Positions 1 through 8,894 of a stretch of DNA of 64,000 nucleotides are shown here, piece by piece (the first letter of the stretch is position 1; each line of letters opens with the position of its first letter). The position numbers were made by a program, and so were the translations under genes. The DNA is taken from assembly GCF_030268225.1 (NCBI RefSeq), contig NZ_BSQG01000012.1, positions 62,001 to 126,000 of the forward strand. Reading direction: 5' to 3'. This stretch comes from Nocardiopsis ansamitocini (lineage in GTDB: Bacteria > Actinomycetota > Actinomycetes > Streptosporangiales > Streptosporangiaceae). The notes beneath the pieces are model-generated. The model was not told the origin of the DNA and searched no databases. It worked only from the letters and a program-made list of their open reading frames with translations.

Positions 1-1029
1 GCCGGACTCCTCCAGCAGGCGCTCGGCCTCGGCGAGGTCGCGGCGGACGGGGGCCGCGTCGGGCGACGTCGGCTCGTTGGGTGAAAGGACGTCGGTGCCG
101 GGCTCCCCGAAACCGAGGAATACGGTCTGCACCAGTTGGTCGCGGTCCAGCGCCAGTTTCACCGCACGGCGCACGTCGGGGTCGTCGAAGGGCTCGGTCC
201 GGGTGTCCATGACCAGGGGATAGTTGACGGCTCCGGGACGGCGCAGCACCGTGAAGCCGTCCTGTTCCTCGTACCGGCTCGCTGTGGCGGGGCTGATGCT
301 CCCGGCGGCGTCGGCCTGCCCGGAGGCGACCGCTTCCGCCCGGGTCTGGGCGTCGGGCATGGCCAGGATCTCCAGGCGTTCGACACCCGGAGTGCTCCCC
401 CACCACGCGTCGTTCCGGGTGAGGACGGCAGTGGTGTCGTCACCCTCGCCCGTGTCGGTGAAGGGGCCCGATCCGGGGACGGGGTCGCCGGTGAAGTCGT
501 CGCTGCCCTCGGGGACGACGAAGGTGAGGGAGGCGACCGCCGAGGCGAACTCCGCATAGGGACCCTTGGTGACCAGGTCGAGGGTGTGCTCTCCGGTGGT
601 CGCGGAGGCATCGAGGTCGAACATGGAGAGCCGGCCGTTGTTCTCCGCGCCCTTGCCCTGGATGCGACGCAGCGAGAACAGGACGTCCTCGGCGGTGACG
701 GGGGTTCCGTCACTGAACACAGCGTCGTCGCGCAGGGTCACCGCCCAGGTCGTGAGGTCCTCGGAGTCCCAGGACACGGCCAGCCTCGGCTGGATCCCGC
801 CGTTCTCGTCGGGGTAGGTCAGCACGTCGTAGAGCATTGCGAAACGGGTGTAGTCGGACTCGTTGCCGACGCGGCCGTGGGGATCCGTGGCGGTGGCCGC
901 CGGGGCTCCGACCGCGGCGTAGCGCAAGGCGGGGACGTCAGCCGAGCTGTCGGCAGTGTTCGCGCAGCCCGCCCCCAGCAGTAGGAGGGCCGAGGCGGCT
1001 GCGGCGACATGTCGGCGAGGTGTGTTCAT
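1..1029 (-). CDS. Family-5 (peptide/nickel/opine type) ABC transporter substrate-binding lipoprotein, C-terminus outside window
   Basis: The reverse strand reads an open frame from an ATG at 1029 to the window edge, so the C-terminus is missing. The N-terminus is a lipoprotein signal: a basic start, an Ala/Leu-rich stretch and the lipobox LLGAGC, so it should be anchored outside the membrane. The body has the family-5 pattern: YDVLTYPDENGGIQPRLA, then the VFSDGTPVTAEDVLFSL element typical of DppA/OppA/NikA proteins. Family members bind oligopeptides, nickel or metal-opine complexes. It lies at the downstream end of the minus-strand run that includes the ferredoxin, P450 and ABC genes, 25 nt after the ferredoxin stop, so it may capture the metal-loaded product. 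That role is inference; no membrane partner is visible in the window. Confidence 0.85.
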   Translation of the reverse strand, partial: MNTPRRHVAAAASALLLLGAGCANTADSSADVPALRYAAVGAPAATATDPHGRVGNESDYTRFAMLYDVLTYPDENGGIQPRLAVSWDSEDLTTWAVTLRDDAVFSDGTPVTAEDVLFSLRRIQGKGAENNGRLSMFDLDASATTGEHTLDLVTKGPYAEFASAVASLTFVVPEGSDDFTGDPVPGSGPFTDTGEGDDTTAVLTRNDAWWGSTPGVERLEILAMPDAQTRAEAVASGQADAAGSISPATASRYEEQDGFTVLRRPGAVNYPLVMDTRTEPFDDPDVRRAVKLALDRDQLVQTVFLGFGEPGTDVLSPNEPTSPDAAPVRRDLAEAERLLEESG

Positions 1030-1054
1030 CGGTGGCGTGTTCTCTTCTCGGGGT

Positions 1055-1285
1055 CTACTCGGTGATGGGACGTGCGCGAGGGAGGTCGCCGTGCAGGGCG
1101 ATCGCTCCCGATGGGCACAGGTCGGCCGCCAGGCGCGCCTGGGACAGCGCCTCAACGGGAGGGTTGGGGATCAGGAGAACGGCGAGCCCGTCGTCGTCCT
1201 GGTCGAACAGGGTGGGCGCAGTGCGCGCGCACTGGCCGGCGCCCGTGCACCTCGCACGGTCGGCACGGAGTCGGGGCGCGTTCAC
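1055..1285 (-). CDS. 3Fe-4S ferredoxin, redox partner of the adjacent P450
   Basis: This 76-residue protein starts at a GTG whose bases overlap the P450 stop codon (GTGA, 1282-1285), which implies translational coupling. It has the cysteine pattern of actinomycete single-cluster ferredoxins: RCTGAGQCARTAP near the N-terminus and DLCPSGAI near the C-terminus, three cysteines in all, with Gly in the CxxxGxC-like loop. Such proteins pass electrons from a ferredoxin reductase to a P450. No reductase is visible nearby. The longer upstream frame is only P450 antisense-frame sequence, so the GTG start is preferred. Confidence 0.85.
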   Translation of the reverse strand: MNAPRLRADRARCTGAGQCARTAPTLFDQDDDGLAVLLIPNPPVEALSQARLAADLCPSGAIALHGDLPRARPITE

Positions 1286-2475
1286 CAGGAGACCCGGACC
1301 TGTTCGAGGCCGAAGATGGCGGAGGTGTCCTTGAGCGGAAGTTCCTCGAAGGGTTCCGTGAGGGCGAGGGCGGGTGCTCCGTCCGTGAGAACCCGCAGTG
1401 CGATCTCCAGTTCGAGGCGACCGAGGTTCTGACCGATGCACTGGTGCACTCCGTAACCGAAGGCGACGTGGTGGCGCTCGGGGCGGTCGATGTCGAAGAC
1501 GTGGGGGTCGGCGAAGGCGGCCGGGTCGTGGTTGGCCGCGCCCAACAGTGGGATGAAGGCATCGCCCGCGGGGATGGTGGCCCCCTCCAGCTCGATGTCG
1601 GCGGTGGCCACGCGCAGGGTGATGGTGTCGGCCACCGAAAGGTAGCGCAGGAGCTCGTCGACCGCCGCGGGCCAGCGGCCGGGGTCGTCGCGCAGCTTCG
1701 CCAGCTGGTCGGGGTGGCGCAGGAGGGCGACCGCGGCCAGGGGGATCATGTTGCGCGAGGTCTCGTGTCCGGCGTTGAGGGTGATGCCGATCTGGGAGAG
1801 CAACGAGGATCGGGTGATCTCCCCCCGCTCCAGCGGTCCGAGGGCCAGCCGGCTGATCAGGTCGTCGCAGGGGTTGGCCGTCTTGTCGTCGACAAGCCGG
1901 TTGATCAGCGCGAACAGGTCGTTCAGGGCCGCACCGACCTGTTCGGCGGTACTGGAGCGCGCACCGGTGACGGTGGTGATGGAACGGAAGAACTCAAGGT
2001 CCTCGGTGGGCACACCGAGCAGGTGGCAGATCACGGTGGTGGAGACGCGGTTGGCATACTCGGTCACCAGGTCGACCGGCGGTGTCAGGGAGAGCATGCG
2101 GGCCAGCTGCTCGTGACAGGTCTGCTCGATGACGGGGCCCAGTGCACGGGTGCGTTTGAGGGTGAACTCGCCGACGAGCATGCGGCGGACAAGGGTGTGG
2201 TCGGGGGGGTCCATGCGGATGAAGGGGCGTAGTTCGGCGGCGACCTGCTGCTCCCCGTGGCCCAATGCCGGGAAGTCGGGGTTACGGGCGTCGGAGCTGG
2301 CAGCCGGGTCCGCCAGGGCGGCGCGCACGTCGGTGTGCCGGGTCAGCAGCCACGCCCGCTTGCCGCTGGGGATGGTGACGCGGGTGAGGGGACCGGCTGC
2401 GCGCATGGCGTCGTAGGAGTCGGGCGGGGTGAAGGGGCAGGTCCGGGGGACGGGGAAGTCGGCGGGGGTGGACAT
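1282..2475 (-). CDS. Cytochrome P450 of the metallophore cluster
   Basis: The protein has 397 residues, the usual size of soluble bacterial P450s. It shows the I-helix oxygen-binding motif NAGHETS, the K-helix ExxR in DELLRYL, and the heme loop FGYGVHQCIGQNLGR with the thiolate Cys near residue 346. It probably acts as a tailoring monooxygenase or dehydrogenase on the NRPS product (hydroxylation, or thiazoline/oxazoline oxidation), fed by the coupled ferredoxin. It lies downstream of the two ABC genes in the same run, 65 nt after the ABC gene ending at 2541. A P450 and ferredoxin are also part of coelibactin-type clusters as I recall them. The substrate is unknown. Confidence 0.93.
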   Translation of the reverse strand: MSTPADFPVPRTCPFTPPDSYDAMRAAGPLTRVTIPSGKRAWLLTRHTDVRAALADPAASSDARNPDFPALGHGEQQVAAELRPFIRMDPPDHTLVRRMLVGEFTLKRTRALGPVIEQTCHEQLARMLSLTPPVDLVTEYANRVSTTVICHLLGVPTEDLEFFRSITTVTGARSSTAEQVGAALNDLFALINRLVDDKTANPCDDLISRLALGPLERGEITRSSLLSQIGITLNAGHETSRNMIPLAAVALLRHPDQLAKLRDDPGRWPAAVDELLRYLSVADTITLRVATADIELEGATIPAGDAFIPLLGAANHDPAAFADPHVFDIDRPERHHVAFGYGVHQCIGQNLGRLELEIALRVLTDGAPALALTEPFEELPLKDTSAIFGLEQVRVSW

Positions 2476-2540
2476 GGGTTCTCTCCGGGGTGGTGCAGGC
2501 GGACGGGAAGCGGGGCTCGTGGTCGCGTGCGACGTGTTTT

Positions 2541-4277
2541 CTAGGAGGGTCGGGCGGTGAGGCGCCAGCCCCGGGCGCGCTCCCGACTGCGCAGGAAGTC
2601 GGCGTAGCGGCCGTCGCGGGCAAGGAGTTCGTCGTGGGTGCCGCGTTCGGCGATGCCTCGACCGTCGAGGAAGAGGATCTGGTCGGCGTTGCGCACGGTG
2701 CCCAGGCGGTGGGCGATGACCAGGAGGGTGCGATCGCGGGCGAGTTCCCCGATGGCTGTGGCCACGATGGCCTCGTTCTCGGGGTCGAGTGCCGCGGTCG
2801 CCTCGTCCAGGACGATGATCGGGGCATCCTTGAGCAGGGCACGGGCGATGGAGACGCGCTGCTTCTGGCCGCCGGACAGCGCGACGCCGCCTTCGCCGAC
2901 ACGGGTGTCCGCGCCTTTGGGAAGTTCGGCCAGGACCGGGTCCAGTCCGGCGCGGGTGGCCGCCCGGGCGACCTCTGCGTCGGTCGCGCCGGGCCGGCCC
3001 ACGCGGATGTTGTCGGTGATGGAACCGTCGAAGAGATAGACGTCCTGGAAGACCATGGCCACGCGCTCGGAGACGCCGTCGCTGCCGATGGCGCGCGCGT
3101 CGGCGCCCCCCAGGGTGATGCGTCCGCTCGTGGGATCGTAGAAGCGGGCGAGCAGGCGCACCACGGTGGTCTTGCCCGATCCGGAGGGGCCCACCAGTGC
3201 CGTCATGGACCGTTCCGCGACGGTGAAGGAGACGTCGCGGAGGACGTCAGGGCCGTCCCCGTAGGCGAAGGAGACGTCCTGGAAGACGATGTCGGAGCCC
3301 GGTGGGTCGGCCGGGGTCTTTGGCTCTGGCAGTGGCCGGACGGCGAGGAGCGCGTTGATGCGGTCCGGTCCGCTCCTGGCCATCCGCAGTGCCGCTCCGA
3401 GCTCCGCTGCCGCACCGAGGGGCTGGATGCAGCGCGCGATGAGCACCAGCAGGCCGACGAGCAGGGCCGCGTCGAGGTCCCCACCGAGGGCGGAGTACAC
3501 GGCCATGACCAGGAGCAGGGCGAAGACCAGGCGGACCAGGAATCCGAATCCGACGATGGCGGGTACCGCTCGGGTGAGCAGGCGGCGCGCGGCTGCGTGC
3601 TGGGCGACCAGCGCGGTGTCGAGGGCGGAGCGTTCGGTCCCGACCCGGCCGAACGCGCGCAGGACCGGTTGGGCGCGGGCGTACTCCAGGACCCGACCGG
3701 CAGCCTCGTCCCCGGCCGCGTCGACGGCCGCGTCGTTGCGTTCCACTGCGGCGTTGCCGTGGCGAAAGGCGAGCCATAGCAACGGGGCGCACACCGCCGC
3801 CGCGGCGGCGAGGCGCCAGTCGTAGAAGGCGAGCACGCCGACGGCGACCAACGGGGTGACCACGGCGTCGGCGAGGGGCGGCACGATGTGCACCGGTACC
3901 TGCATGGTCTGGCTGACGGCACTGGTGGCGGTGCGGTTGAGCTCGCCCAGGCGTGCTCCGGTGAACCAGCCCAGGGGCAGACGCACCACGTGACCGCCGA
4001 TGCGCCGGTGCAGGGCACGGGAGATGGAGCCGCCCAGGCTGAAGTTGGCGTAGAGGCCGAGGGCACGCAGCACGGCATAGACCGTGGTGGTGCCGGCCAG
4101 TGCCCCCACCCATGGCAGGACGGCGGCCGGGTCGGGACCGAGCAGGACCGCGACGACCGGCACGAGCAGCGCGAACACGGCCCCCTGCAAGGCCGAGACC
4201 ACGAGGACGAGGGCCAGCCGGGCGCGGATCGGGCCGACGTGCTCGGGGCCCAGGGCCCGCAGGAACGAGGTCATCAC
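2541..4277 (-). CDS. ABC transporter, fused permease-ATPase, second subunit (YbtP/Q, IrtA/B type)
   Basis: A 578-residue half-transporter: an N-terminal membrane domain with about six helices (residues 1-320) and a C-terminal ATPase with Walker A GPSGSGKTT near residue 363, signature LSGGQKQR near 466 and Walker B IIVLDEATAALDP near 484. The start is a GTG at 4277 whose bases overlap the stop of the upstream partner (GTGA), with an ATG directly following. Two half-transporters in tandem inside a thiazoline siderophore cluster match YbtP/YbtQ and IrtA/IrtB, which import metal-siderophores; export is also possible for this fold. The signature is canonical, so this subunit is likely to form the catalytically competent site with its partner. 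Confidence 0.92.
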   Translation of the reverse strand: MMTSFLRALGPEHVGPIRARLALVLVVSALQGAVFALLVPVVAVLLGPDPAAVLPWVGALAGTTTVYAVLRALGLYANFSLGGSISRALHRRIGGHVVRLPLGWFTGARLGELNRTATSAVSQTMQVPVHIVPPLADAVVTPLVAVGVLAFYDWRLAAAAAVCAPLLWLAFRHGNAAVERNDAAVDAAGDEAAGRVLEYARAQPVLRAFGRVGTERSALDTALVAQHAAARRLLTRAVPAIVGFGFLVRLVFALLLVMAVYSALGGDLDAALLVGLLVLIARCIQPLGAAAELGAALRMARSGPDRINALLAVRPLPEPKTPADPPGSDIVFQDVSFAYGDGPDVLRDVSFTVAERSMTALVGPSGSGKTTVVRLLARFYDPTSGRITLGGADARAIGSDGVSERVAMVFQDVYLFDGSITDNIRVGRPGATDAEVARAATRAGLDPVLAELPKGADTRVGEGGVALSGGQKQRVSIARALLKDAPIIVLDEATAALDPENEAIVATAIGELARDRTLLVIAHRLGTVRNADQILFLDGRGIAERGTHDELLARDGRYADFLRSRERARGWRLTARPS

Positions 4278-6052
4278 CGAGAGGTCTCCTTGTCGTGGCC
4301 TGCGTCGGGTGTGCTCTGGGCCGCCCAGAGCCGGGCGTAGCGTCCCGATTCGGCCAGCAGCCGCTCGTGGGTGCCCTGTTGGGCGACGCGGCCGTGGTCG
4401 AGGACGACGATGTGGTCGGCGTTGGTGACGGTGGCCAAGCGGTGGGCGATGACCAGGAGGGTGCGCCCCCGGGTCAGCGCGGAGAGCGCGTCCTGGATGG
4501 CCGCCTCCGACTCGGGGTCGGCGAAGGCGGTGGCCTCGTCCAGGACGAGCACGGGCGGGTCGGCGAGCAGCGCGCGGGCGATGGAGACGCGTTGGGCTTC
4601 CCCGCCCGAGAGGTGGGCGTCCTCGCCGACGACCGAGTCGTAGCCGCGGGGGAGGGCGGCGAGGCGCTCGTGGATGCTGGCGGCGCGTGCGGCTGCCTCG
4701 ATCTCCCGGAGGGCCGCGTCGGGGCGGCTCAGGGCGATGTTGTCGCGAATGGAGGTGCGCAGCAGTTGGACGTCCTGGAACACGAAGCCGATGCTGCGGT
4801 AGAGCTCACCGGTGGGGATGTCGCGCAGGTCGGCGCCGCCCACTGTGATGGAGCCCGCGGTGACGTCGTGAAAACGCGCCAGTAGTGCGGCCAGGGTGGA
4901 CTTGCCCGCCCCTGAGGGGCCTACCAGCGCGGTCACCGTCCCCGGCTCCAGGACCAGGTCCACCCCGGCCACTGCCTCGGTGTTGCCGGTGTCCTCCTCG
5001 GTAGCGGGATAGGAGAAGTGCACCCCGTCCAGGACGACTCGACTGCCTACCGGCAGGCGTGCGGTGCCCTCGGGGAGGGTGGGCAGCGCCATCAGGTCGG
5101 TGACGCGGCGTGCGGCGGCGCCGGCTGCCTGGAGTTGCTGTACACGTGAACCGATGACGTTCATGGGCGCGCACAGGGCGGGGGCGAGCAGCGCGAAGGC
5201 CACGACGTCGAGCGGCGCACTCCAGCCCTGGAGGGCGAAGAGCGTCCCGGCGACGGTGACGACCACGGTGACCACCGGGGCCGACAGCACGAGGAAGGAG
5301 CCTACCGAGGGGGCCATGGTGGAGCGCGACCACGAGGCGAAGAAGTCGGCGAAGGCGTCGGTGGCGCGGGTGAAGCGCGCGTGTGCGCGGTGCTGGCCGC
5401 CGAAGTGCTTGACGACCCCGATGCCGTCGACGAACTCCACGACGCCGGCGTTGACGTCGTTCATCGCGGCGGCGTAGTCGGCCATCTTGGCCATGGACCC
5501 GGCCATCGCACGGGCGAACAGCAGGACCCCGGTGGCGACGACCGCAACGCTGACCAGGGCCAGACGCCAGTCGACGACGAACAGGTAGACGAGGGCGACC
5601 AGTGGAACGGTGACGGCCGAGGCGAGGTCCAACAGGGTGTGGGCGACCAGGGAGTGCACTTCGGAGACGTCGTCGTGCAGCGCCTTCTTGACCCGGCCCG
5701 AGCCCTGTGCGGTGAACCAGCCCAGGGGTGCGCTGCCCAGGCGTTGGGCAAGGGACCGGCGCACCGACAGCTGCATGTCGTTGTCGGCGTGGTGGCTGAC
5801 CAGGGTGGCCGCAGCGGCGAAGGCCAGGGCGGCCACCGCACCGACAACGGCGGCGGCGACCAGTGCCCAGGCGTGGCCGGGGCCGGGGGGTTCGGCGTCC
5901 GCCAGGAAGAGGCGGCCGATCTCCACGACGGCGACCAGGGGGACCAGGCCGAGCGCGGAGGAGGCGACCTGGCAGGCCACGGCGGCACGCATGCGCCCCT
6001 TGATCGGGGCGAGCAGTGTTGCCAGCGGCCGGGCGGGGGCTGCTGCGCTCAT
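4274..6052 (-). CDS. ABC transporter, fused permease-ATPase, first subunit (YbtP/Q, IrtA/B type)
   Basis: A 592-residue half-transporter with about six N-terminal membrane helices and a C-terminal ATPase: Walker A GPSGAGKST near residue 377, signature LSGGEAQRVSI near 480, Walker B VLVLDEATAFADPESE near 500 and the switch His in VIAHRLATV. It is the first gene of the minus-strand operon that continues through the second ABC gene, P450, ferredoxin and binding lipoprotein. The start is ATG 6052, 115 nt downstream of a Zur/Fur-type palindrome (6167-6181). It is expected to form a heterodimer with the gene that overlaps its stop. Substrate and direction are inferred from context only. Confidence 0.92.
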   Translation of the reverse strand: MSAAAPARPLATLLAPIKGRMRAAVACQVASSALGLVPLVAVVEIGRLFLADAEPPGPGHAWALVAAAVVGAVAALAFAAAATLVSHHADNDMQLSVRRSLAQRLGSAPLGWFTAQGSGRVKKALHDDVSEVHSLVAHTLLDLASAVTVPLVALVYLFVVDWRLALVSVAVVATGVLLFARAMAGSMAKMADYAAAMNDVNAGVVEFVDGIGVVKHFGGQHRAHARFTRATDAFADFFASWSRSTMAPSVGSFLVLSAPVVTVVVTVAGTLFALQGWSAPLDVVAFALLAPALCAPMNVIGSRVQQLQAAGAAARRVTDLMALPTLPEGTARLPVGSRVVLDGVHFSYPATEEDTGNTEAVAGVDLVLEPGTVTALVGPSGAGKSTLAALLARFHDVTAGSITVGGADLRDIPTGELYRSIGFVFQDVQLLRTSIRDNIALSRPDAALREIEAAARAASIHERLAALPRGYDSVVGEDAHLSGGEAQRVSIARALLADPPVLVLDEATAFADPESEAAIQDALSALTRGRTLLVIAHRLATVTNADHIVVLDHGRVAQQGTHERLLAESGRYARLWAAQSTPDAGHDKETSR

Positions 6053-6166
6053 CCGGGGTGTCCTCCGTTTCTGGGGGTACGGCCTCGGGGGGAGGCGGTG
6101 GCGGGGGGCGGCTCGGCGGGACGGCCCGGGAAGGGAACGAGCACGGGGAGGGATGCATACTCAAAA

Positions 6167-6181
6167 CGAAAATGATTTTCA
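6167..6181 (-). promoter_or_regulatory. Zur/Fur-type operator upstream of the ABC/P450 operon
   Basis: The plus strand reads CGAAAATGATTTTCA; the minus strand reads TGAAAATCATTTTCG. It is an almost perfect 7-1-7 palindrome in an AT-rich island within GC-rich DNA, matching actinobacterial Zur boxes as I know them (TGAAAAT-n-ATTTTCA) at all but one end base. It lies between the methyltransferase stop (6231) and the first ABC start (6052), so it serves the operon running toward position 1. A metal-responsive Fur-family repressor, most likely Zur, is the expected ligand. Confidence 0.75.
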
Positions 6182-6230
6182 TTTTTAATACTACTCCCCC
6201 GGCCCTCCCAGGAGGAACGAATCGGGCGCC

Positions 6231-6959
6231 TCACTTGACCAGCACCCCGATCTCGGGGGTGACCTCTCTGCCCAGATGGGTGATCTGGCGACTGGTCAGC
6301 CCCGATTCGACCGCCAACTGGTCCACGCCGAAGGTCTCCCAGTCGTAGGAGTCCTCCACGGTGCGCACCCTGCGGCCCTCGCGGAAGACCCGCCACTCCG
6401 TGTTCCAGCGCATGACGGTGGGCCCGGCGGGCTCACCCGCGATCCACCACTCGTAGGTCTGCGCACCCACCGTTTCGCGCACCATCCGGGTCGCCGGAAT
6501 CGTGCGCGGGGTGTCCACACCCATCAGCTCCACCACGATCGGCGCGCCCACTGGCAACCGCTGGGAGAGCCGGCGCCACAGATGGATGCGCTCGGGCCGA
6601 GTGAGGTGCCCGGCCACCCCGAAGATCACGGCCGCGGAGATGGAGTCGGGCAGCTCCAACTCCTGGGCGGGTTCCGGCACCACCGTCACCCTCCGGCGCA
6701 GCCCCGGGTCTCCGTAGACACGGCTGGTGAGGATGGCGCGCATGTTGGGCGAGGGCTCGGCGCTGATGATGTCGGCACCGGGCAGCACCTCGGCGATGGT
6801 CGCAGTGACCAGTCCGGTGCCCGCCCCGATGTCCACGACAGGGCCGTGGGAAGTGTCCAAGCCGGCCAGGGCGGCGCGCAGCGCCGGGCCACTGCTGGCC
6901 ATGTGGCGGTGCCCGACCAGGTCGAAGAACTCGGCGGCCGGAGAGTAGTAGTCGATCAC
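6231..6959 (-). CDS. Class I SAM-dependent methyltransferase, metallophore tailoring
   Basis: The protein of 242 residues carries SAM-binding motif I as VVDIGAGTGLV (about residues 40-50), then an acidic loop (SAEPSPNM) and a Rossmann-type core. The GTG start at 6959 is preferred because AAGAAGG lies just upstream; longer frames run into thioesterase sequence. It begins 46 nt after the thioesterase stop and is the last gene of the NRPS operon (22149 to 6231). It probably methylates the NRPS product or an intermediate on O, N or C. Because the third NRPS module has its own methyltransferase domain, this enzyme implies a second methylation. Confidence 0.85.
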   Translation of the reverse strand: MIDYYSPAAEFFDLVGHRHMASSGPALRAALAGLDTSHGPVVDIGAGTGLVTATIAEVLPGADIISAEPSPNMRAILTSRVYGDPGLRRRVTVVPEPAQELELPDSISAAVIFGVAGHLTRPERIHLWRRLSQRLPVGAPIVVELMGVDTPRTIPATRMVRETVGAQTYEWWIAGEPAGPTVMRWNTEWRVFREGRRVRTVEDSYDWETFGVDQLAVESGLTSRQITHLGREVTPEIGVLVK

Positions 6960-7005
6960 AGAATGCCTTCTTTGCCAGGCCGCGGTGCGGCTGGGGGAGG
7001 GGATG

Positions 7006-7791
7006 TCACGGGGTGCTGGGCCAGGGCGGGGAGTCGTGCGCCAGCGCGGGGTCCAGGCGGCGCACGAGTGTGTTGACCACTTGCCTGCGCCCGGGCACGA
7101 GGTAGAAGTGGTCCCCGGGGAACACCTCGACGTCCAGGCGGCCGGTGGTGGTCCGCGCCCACCCCCGGGCCTGTTCCACGCCCACCTCGGGGTCGGCGTC
7201 GCCCAGGAAGACACTCACGGGGCAGCCCAACGGCGGTCCCTCCGCGGGAACGTAGCGTTCGATCAGCCGGTAGTCGGCCCGGACATAGCCCAGGATCATC
7301 TCCCGCATCCCGGGGTCATCGAAGATGGCGCGCTCGGTACCGCCCAAACGGGTGAGCTCGTCCACCAGGGACTCGTCGTCGCCTTCGTGCACGCGTCCTC
7401 CCAGGCGGGCGGCGGGTGCCCGGCGCCCCGAGGCGAACAACCGGACCGGTTCGACGAAGCCGCGCCTGCGCAGTTCCCGTCCCAGTTCGAAGGCCACGGC
7501 GGTCCCCATGGAGTGACCGAACAGCGCGTAGGGGCGGTCGATCAGTGGGGTGACCGCGTCGGCGATCCCGGCCACCAGGGTCGCCATGTCGTCCACGGGC
7601 GGCTCGTCCAGGCGGTCCTCCCGCCCGGGGTACTGGACGCACACGAGGTCGATCCCCGCGGGCAGCAGCGGCGTCCACCCTCGGTAGGAGCCTGCGCCGC
7701 CGCCGGCATGGGGCAGGCACAGCAGACGCAGGCGGGCGTGGGGGCGGGGCCGGTAGCGGCGCAGCCAGGAGTCGGTCGGGTTCGCGGTCAT
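7006..7791 (-). CDS. Type II (editing) thioesterase
   Basis: A 261-residue alpha/beta hydrolase. It has the opening LLCLPHAGGGAGSY shared by GrsT/YbtT-type thioesterases, the nucleophile elbow GHSMG, an Asp in FLGDADPEV and the catalytic His in FPGDHFYLVPG. These enzymes clear misprimed or stalled acyl groups from carrier proteins. ATG 7791 overlaps the stop of the imide reductase (ATGA), so the two are coupled. Yersiniabactin and coelibactin-type clusters carry an equivalent gene. It is distinct from the thioesterase domain at the end of the second NRPS, which has a Cys nucleophile. Confidence 0.92.
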   Translation of the reverse strand: MTANPTDSWLRRYRPRPHARLRLLCLPHAGGGAGSYRGWTPLLPAGIDLVCVQYPGREDRLDEPPVDDMATLVAGIADAVTPLIDRPYALFGHSMGTAVAFELGRELRRRGFVEPVRLFASGRRAPAARLGGRVHEGDDESLVDELTRLGGTERAIFDDPGMREMILGYVRADYRLIERYVPAEGPPLGCPVSVFLGDADPEVGVEQARGWARTTTGRLDVEVFPGDHFYLVPGRRQVVNTLVRRLDPALAHDSPPWPSTP

Positions 7792-8894
7792 GATCGTCCA
7801 GTGGTGGTGTGGAGGTCGGCGAGCCGTACGGTCGGCGGGGCGAGCGAGCGCACGAGATCGGGAGGCCCCAACCGGCCGGTGAGGTCCTGCCACATCCGGC
7901 TGGCCGCGAGATCGTACTCGCCGACACGCAGCGCGTCGGCGCCGCCCGCGACGTCGCGGGCGAACCCCGCCAGCGCGCGGCCCAGGGCATCGGGCCACAA
8001 CCGGGTGAAGACCTCGCGGAGCGTCCCGGCCCCGGTCCCCTCCAGGACGGCCGTACTCGCCACGTCCAGGTATCCGGTGTCGGGCCCGTCATGGCGCAGG
8101 CGGTGATGGGAATCGCGGGGGGCGTGCAGGCGCGGGCTCCAGACCACGGGGCCGTGGGTGTCGGCCAGGGTGAGCACACCGGCGTCGGTGGCCAGGGCCA
8201 ACCGGTGCCACAGAAGCGCGCCGTTGTCGGCGTCGAGGGGGTCCATCTGGTTCTGCACCCGAAGAGTGGCCGGGACGCCGCCGACGACGCCTTGGACCAC
8301 CCGGTAGGGCTGGGGGGTGGCCGCCAGGGCGGCCAGCTCGGCATCGAACTCGACCGGCTCCGCGAAGGCCCACGGCCGCAGTCCCCCGAGGGCCGCCCCC
8401 AGGACGTCCACCAGGGGGTGGAGCACCTGTAGGGCCACGGTGGCCTCCACCGCGCGCACAGTCGTTCGGGTGCGCAGCGCTGCGGCAGCTTCGAGGAAGC
8501 GGCGTACCGGGCGGACGTGACGGTAGAAGGGGTTGAGCCGGTAGCGGACTCCGCCGCCGCGCGCCGCGCGCATGGCGCCCGCGAGTTCCCCGTACCCCAC
8601 GGGGTGCTCCTGGAGCACGTGGACGCCTCGTTCCAGGAGGGTGCGCGCGAGCATGCCGCCCTGGCCCCCTGAGACCCCTGCCCCCACCACTACGCATGCC
8701 GCGTCGACGTCGCCGGGCAGACCGGCGGGGTCGGTGTACAGGGGCACGCCCAGGTGCCGGGCGTGCCTGCGGGAGAACCCCCCGCCCCGGGCGAGGATCC
8801 CGACGAGTTCGAACCCCGGTGCGGCGGTGACCGCGTCGGCGTAGAAGCGGCCGAACCCCGTTCCGCACACGATGGTGCGCAGTGGCGGGGTCAC
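7788..8894 (-). CDS. Thiazolinyl imide reductase (PchG/Irp3/YbtU family)
   Basis: A 368-residue oxidoreductase of the Gfo/Idh-like fold with the thiazolinyl-imide-reductase start TIVCGTGFGRFYADAV (NAD(P)-binding GxGxxGxxY variant) and the central QEHPVGYGE region that carries active-site residues in Irp3. The family reduces the C=N of a carrier-bound thiazoline to a thiazolidine during pyochelin and yersiniabactin assembly. Its presence argues that one of the rings made by the Cy domains ends as a thiazolidine (or oxazolidine). The GTG start at 8894 overlaps the stop of the upstream gene (GTGA). It sits between the saccharopine-dehydrogenase-like gene and the type II thioesterase in the NRPS operon. 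Confidence 0.88.
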   Translation of the reverse strand: MTPPLRTIVCGTGFGRFYADAVTAAPGFELVGILARGGGFSRRHARHLGVPLYTDPAGLPGDVDAACVVVGAGVSGGQGGMLARTLLERGVHVLQEHPVGYGELAGAMRAARGGGVRYRLNPFYRHVRPVRRFLEAAAALRTRTTVRAVEATVALQVLHPLVDVLGAALGGLRPWAFAEPVEFDAELAALAATPQPYRVVQGVVGGVPATLRVQNQMDPLDADNGALLWHRLALATDAGVLTLADTHGPVVWSPRLHAPRDSHHRLRHDGPDTGYLDVASTAVLEGTGAGTLREVFTRLWPDALGRALAGFARDVAGGADALRVGEYDLAASRMWQDLTGRLGPPDLVRSLAPPTVRLADLHTTTGRS

